From the NCBI GenBank assembly GCA_002385805.1, contig DGEF01000065.1, forward strand, positions 1 through 6,187: a stretch of 6,187 nucleotides of DNA. The letters run 5' to 3'. The stretch comes from Peptococcaceae bacterium UBA3933 (GTDB lineage: Bacteria > Bacillota > Peptococcia > Peptococcales > BICA1-8). The position numbers and the translations under genes were made by a program. The notes beneath the pieces were generated by a model that saw only the letters and a program-made list of their open reading frames with translations, searched no databases and was not told the DNA's origin. Of the stretch, positions 5,340-6,187 are shown piece after piece (positions within the stretch are counted from its first letter, which is position 1; the number at the start of each line of letters is the position of its first letter).

Positions 5340-6187
5340 TCAATCCCCGGTCCAAAAATACATAATTCCCCTTTTCCCATTTTCCAGCTCCACAAGATAA
5401 CGCGCATACTGCCCTTCAAAATCTTTCAGGTAGATTTTTTCTCCCCGGTTAATAGAAATTTTTTTGTTTTCATCCCAACTCAGACTGGCAAATAACTCCG
5501 TATCATTTTCCGTCTCTTTAAAATAAGCATGAAAATCTTTTTTAATCTCATATTCTTGAAACAACATATTTCTGTAATCTAATTTTGTATGTTCTATTCT
5601 TTCTTCCTTTATTTCCCTAATACCTAAAATAATTTCCGGAGAGAGAAAATCAACAATATCGCTGGGCGAGAGGATCCTTCCCCTCCCGTCTATTTTGATA
5701 ATACCATAATATGGACCTCCGCTAACTTTTAAACCTTCGCCCTCTACAATATCAGGGCTCTCTTCAACCACGCCTCCTAGAGTGCCGCCGACCCATCCAA
5801 GCTCAATTACTTCGTCCCCGTTATACCGGTAAAGATTTATTCCCGAATCGCCGCTTGGCCCATCATCAAATACTACCAGTTCTTTAAACCTGTCATCCTC
5901 GTTAAAATCAATTACATAAACCCCCCGTGGGTTATGAAAAAAGGCTTCAATTTCTGAATCGTTCACCCTTATTTTCGAAAGTTTGTCAGTTTCTCTGCAA
6001 TAAGCAGCAGAAAGAGCCTTAAAAAATACTTCAATTATATCTGCTGCCCCATCAGAGTTTAGATCATATTTTCCCTGGACCATGTACGGTTCTCCCAGCT
6101 TATTCGGATCTCCCTTTATTATTCCAGGATCGTATTTAAATAACGTTTTTGAAATAAAATTCCCCAACGGCTCAAAGTCATTGTAAT
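5340..6187 (-). CDS. Partial protein with FG-GAP/VCBS-like calcium-loop repeats and SH3-like tail
   Basis: The gene is cut by the right window edge. A TTG at 6167 could start a 275-residue protein, but the frame stays open upstream to the edge (YNDFEP precedes it) and no ribosome site lies before it, so the true start is probably off-window. Counting from that TTG, DLNSDGAADIIEV (35-47) and DFNEDDRFKELVVFDDG (87-103) are two DxNxDG-type calcium-loop repeats, each followed by a short strand, as in FG-GAP/VCBS beta-propeller repeats. Residues 110-165 (NLYRYNGDEVIELGWVGG and on) continue this pattern. The last 35 residues (GEKIYLKDF, then YARYLVELENGKRG, 242-267) resemble a bacterial SH3-like domain. 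Such proteins are usually outside the cytoplasm, so a signal peptide may lie in the missing N-terminus. The specific function is unknown. It probably forms an operon with the downstream membrane protein gene, 29 nt away. Confidence 0.65.
   Translation of the reverse strand, partial: YNDFEPLGNFISKTLFKYDPGIIKGDPNKLGEPYMVQGKYDLNSDGAADIIEVFFKALSAAYCRETDKLSKIRVNDSEIEAFFHNPRGVYVIDFNEDDRFKELVVFDDGPSGDSGINLYRYNGDEVIELGWVGGTLGGVVEESPDIVEGEGLKVSGGPYYGIIKIDGRGRILSPSDIVDFLSPEIILGIREIKEERIEHTKLDYRNMLFQEYEIKKDFHAYFKETENDTELFASLSWDENKKISINRGEKIYLKDFEGQYARYLVELENGKRGIMYFWTGD

Noticed and set aside
1..6187. CRISPR array, insertion sequence, prophage, tRNA or toxin-antitoxin pair
   Set aside because: No regularly spaced repeats, transposase or integrase motifs, tRNA-like cloverleaf or small paired genes were seen on either strand.

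Overview
The window looks like part of the chromosome of an anaerobic, low-to-moderate G+C Gram-positive bacterium, most likely of the Clostridia (Peptococcaceae- or Moorella-like). The evidence is a high-molecular-weight rubredoxin (Hrb) and an A-type flavodiiron protein (FprA) of the acetogen/clostridial kind, strong AAGGAG-type ribosome binding sites, frequent TTG/GTG starts, and a DUF4181-like membrane protein typical of Firmicutes. The species cannot be named from this sequence.

Left part, plus strand. Positions 1-187 hold no gene but look like a structured RNA ending in an intrinsic terminator. A clear TTGACA/TATAGT promoter and a leader inverted repeat follow. Next come hrb (347-1033, flavin reductase fused to rubredoxin), a terminator (1098-1137), zupT (1272-2087, a ZIP metal importer whose leader contains a near-perfect palindrome) and fprA (2161-3348). 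Hrb and FprA are known partners: NADH reduces Hrb, whose rubredoxin domain feeds electrons to the FprA diiron centre, which reduces O2 or NO. This is an oxygen/nitrosative stress defence of strict anaerobes. The ZIP gene sits between the two partners and is probably cotranscribed with fprA, which suggests a link between metal supply and the diiron enzyme. That link is inference.

Right part, minus strand. Convergent with fprA are mscL (mechanosensitive channel), preceded by a small cyclophilin-fold protein gene that is probably in the same transcript. Further upstream on the same strand lie a DUF4181-like four-helix membrane protein with an outside domain and a protein with calcium-loop/FG-GAP-like repeats that runs off the right edge. 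These last two are 29 nt apart and probably form an operon of unknown function.

I see no mobile element, CRISPR array, tRNA or rRNA. Nothing here proves a wholly new system. The best candidates for something undescribed are an internal ribosome binding site that could make free rubredoxin from the hrb gene, the palindrome ahead of zupT, and the unassigned structured RNA at the left edge.
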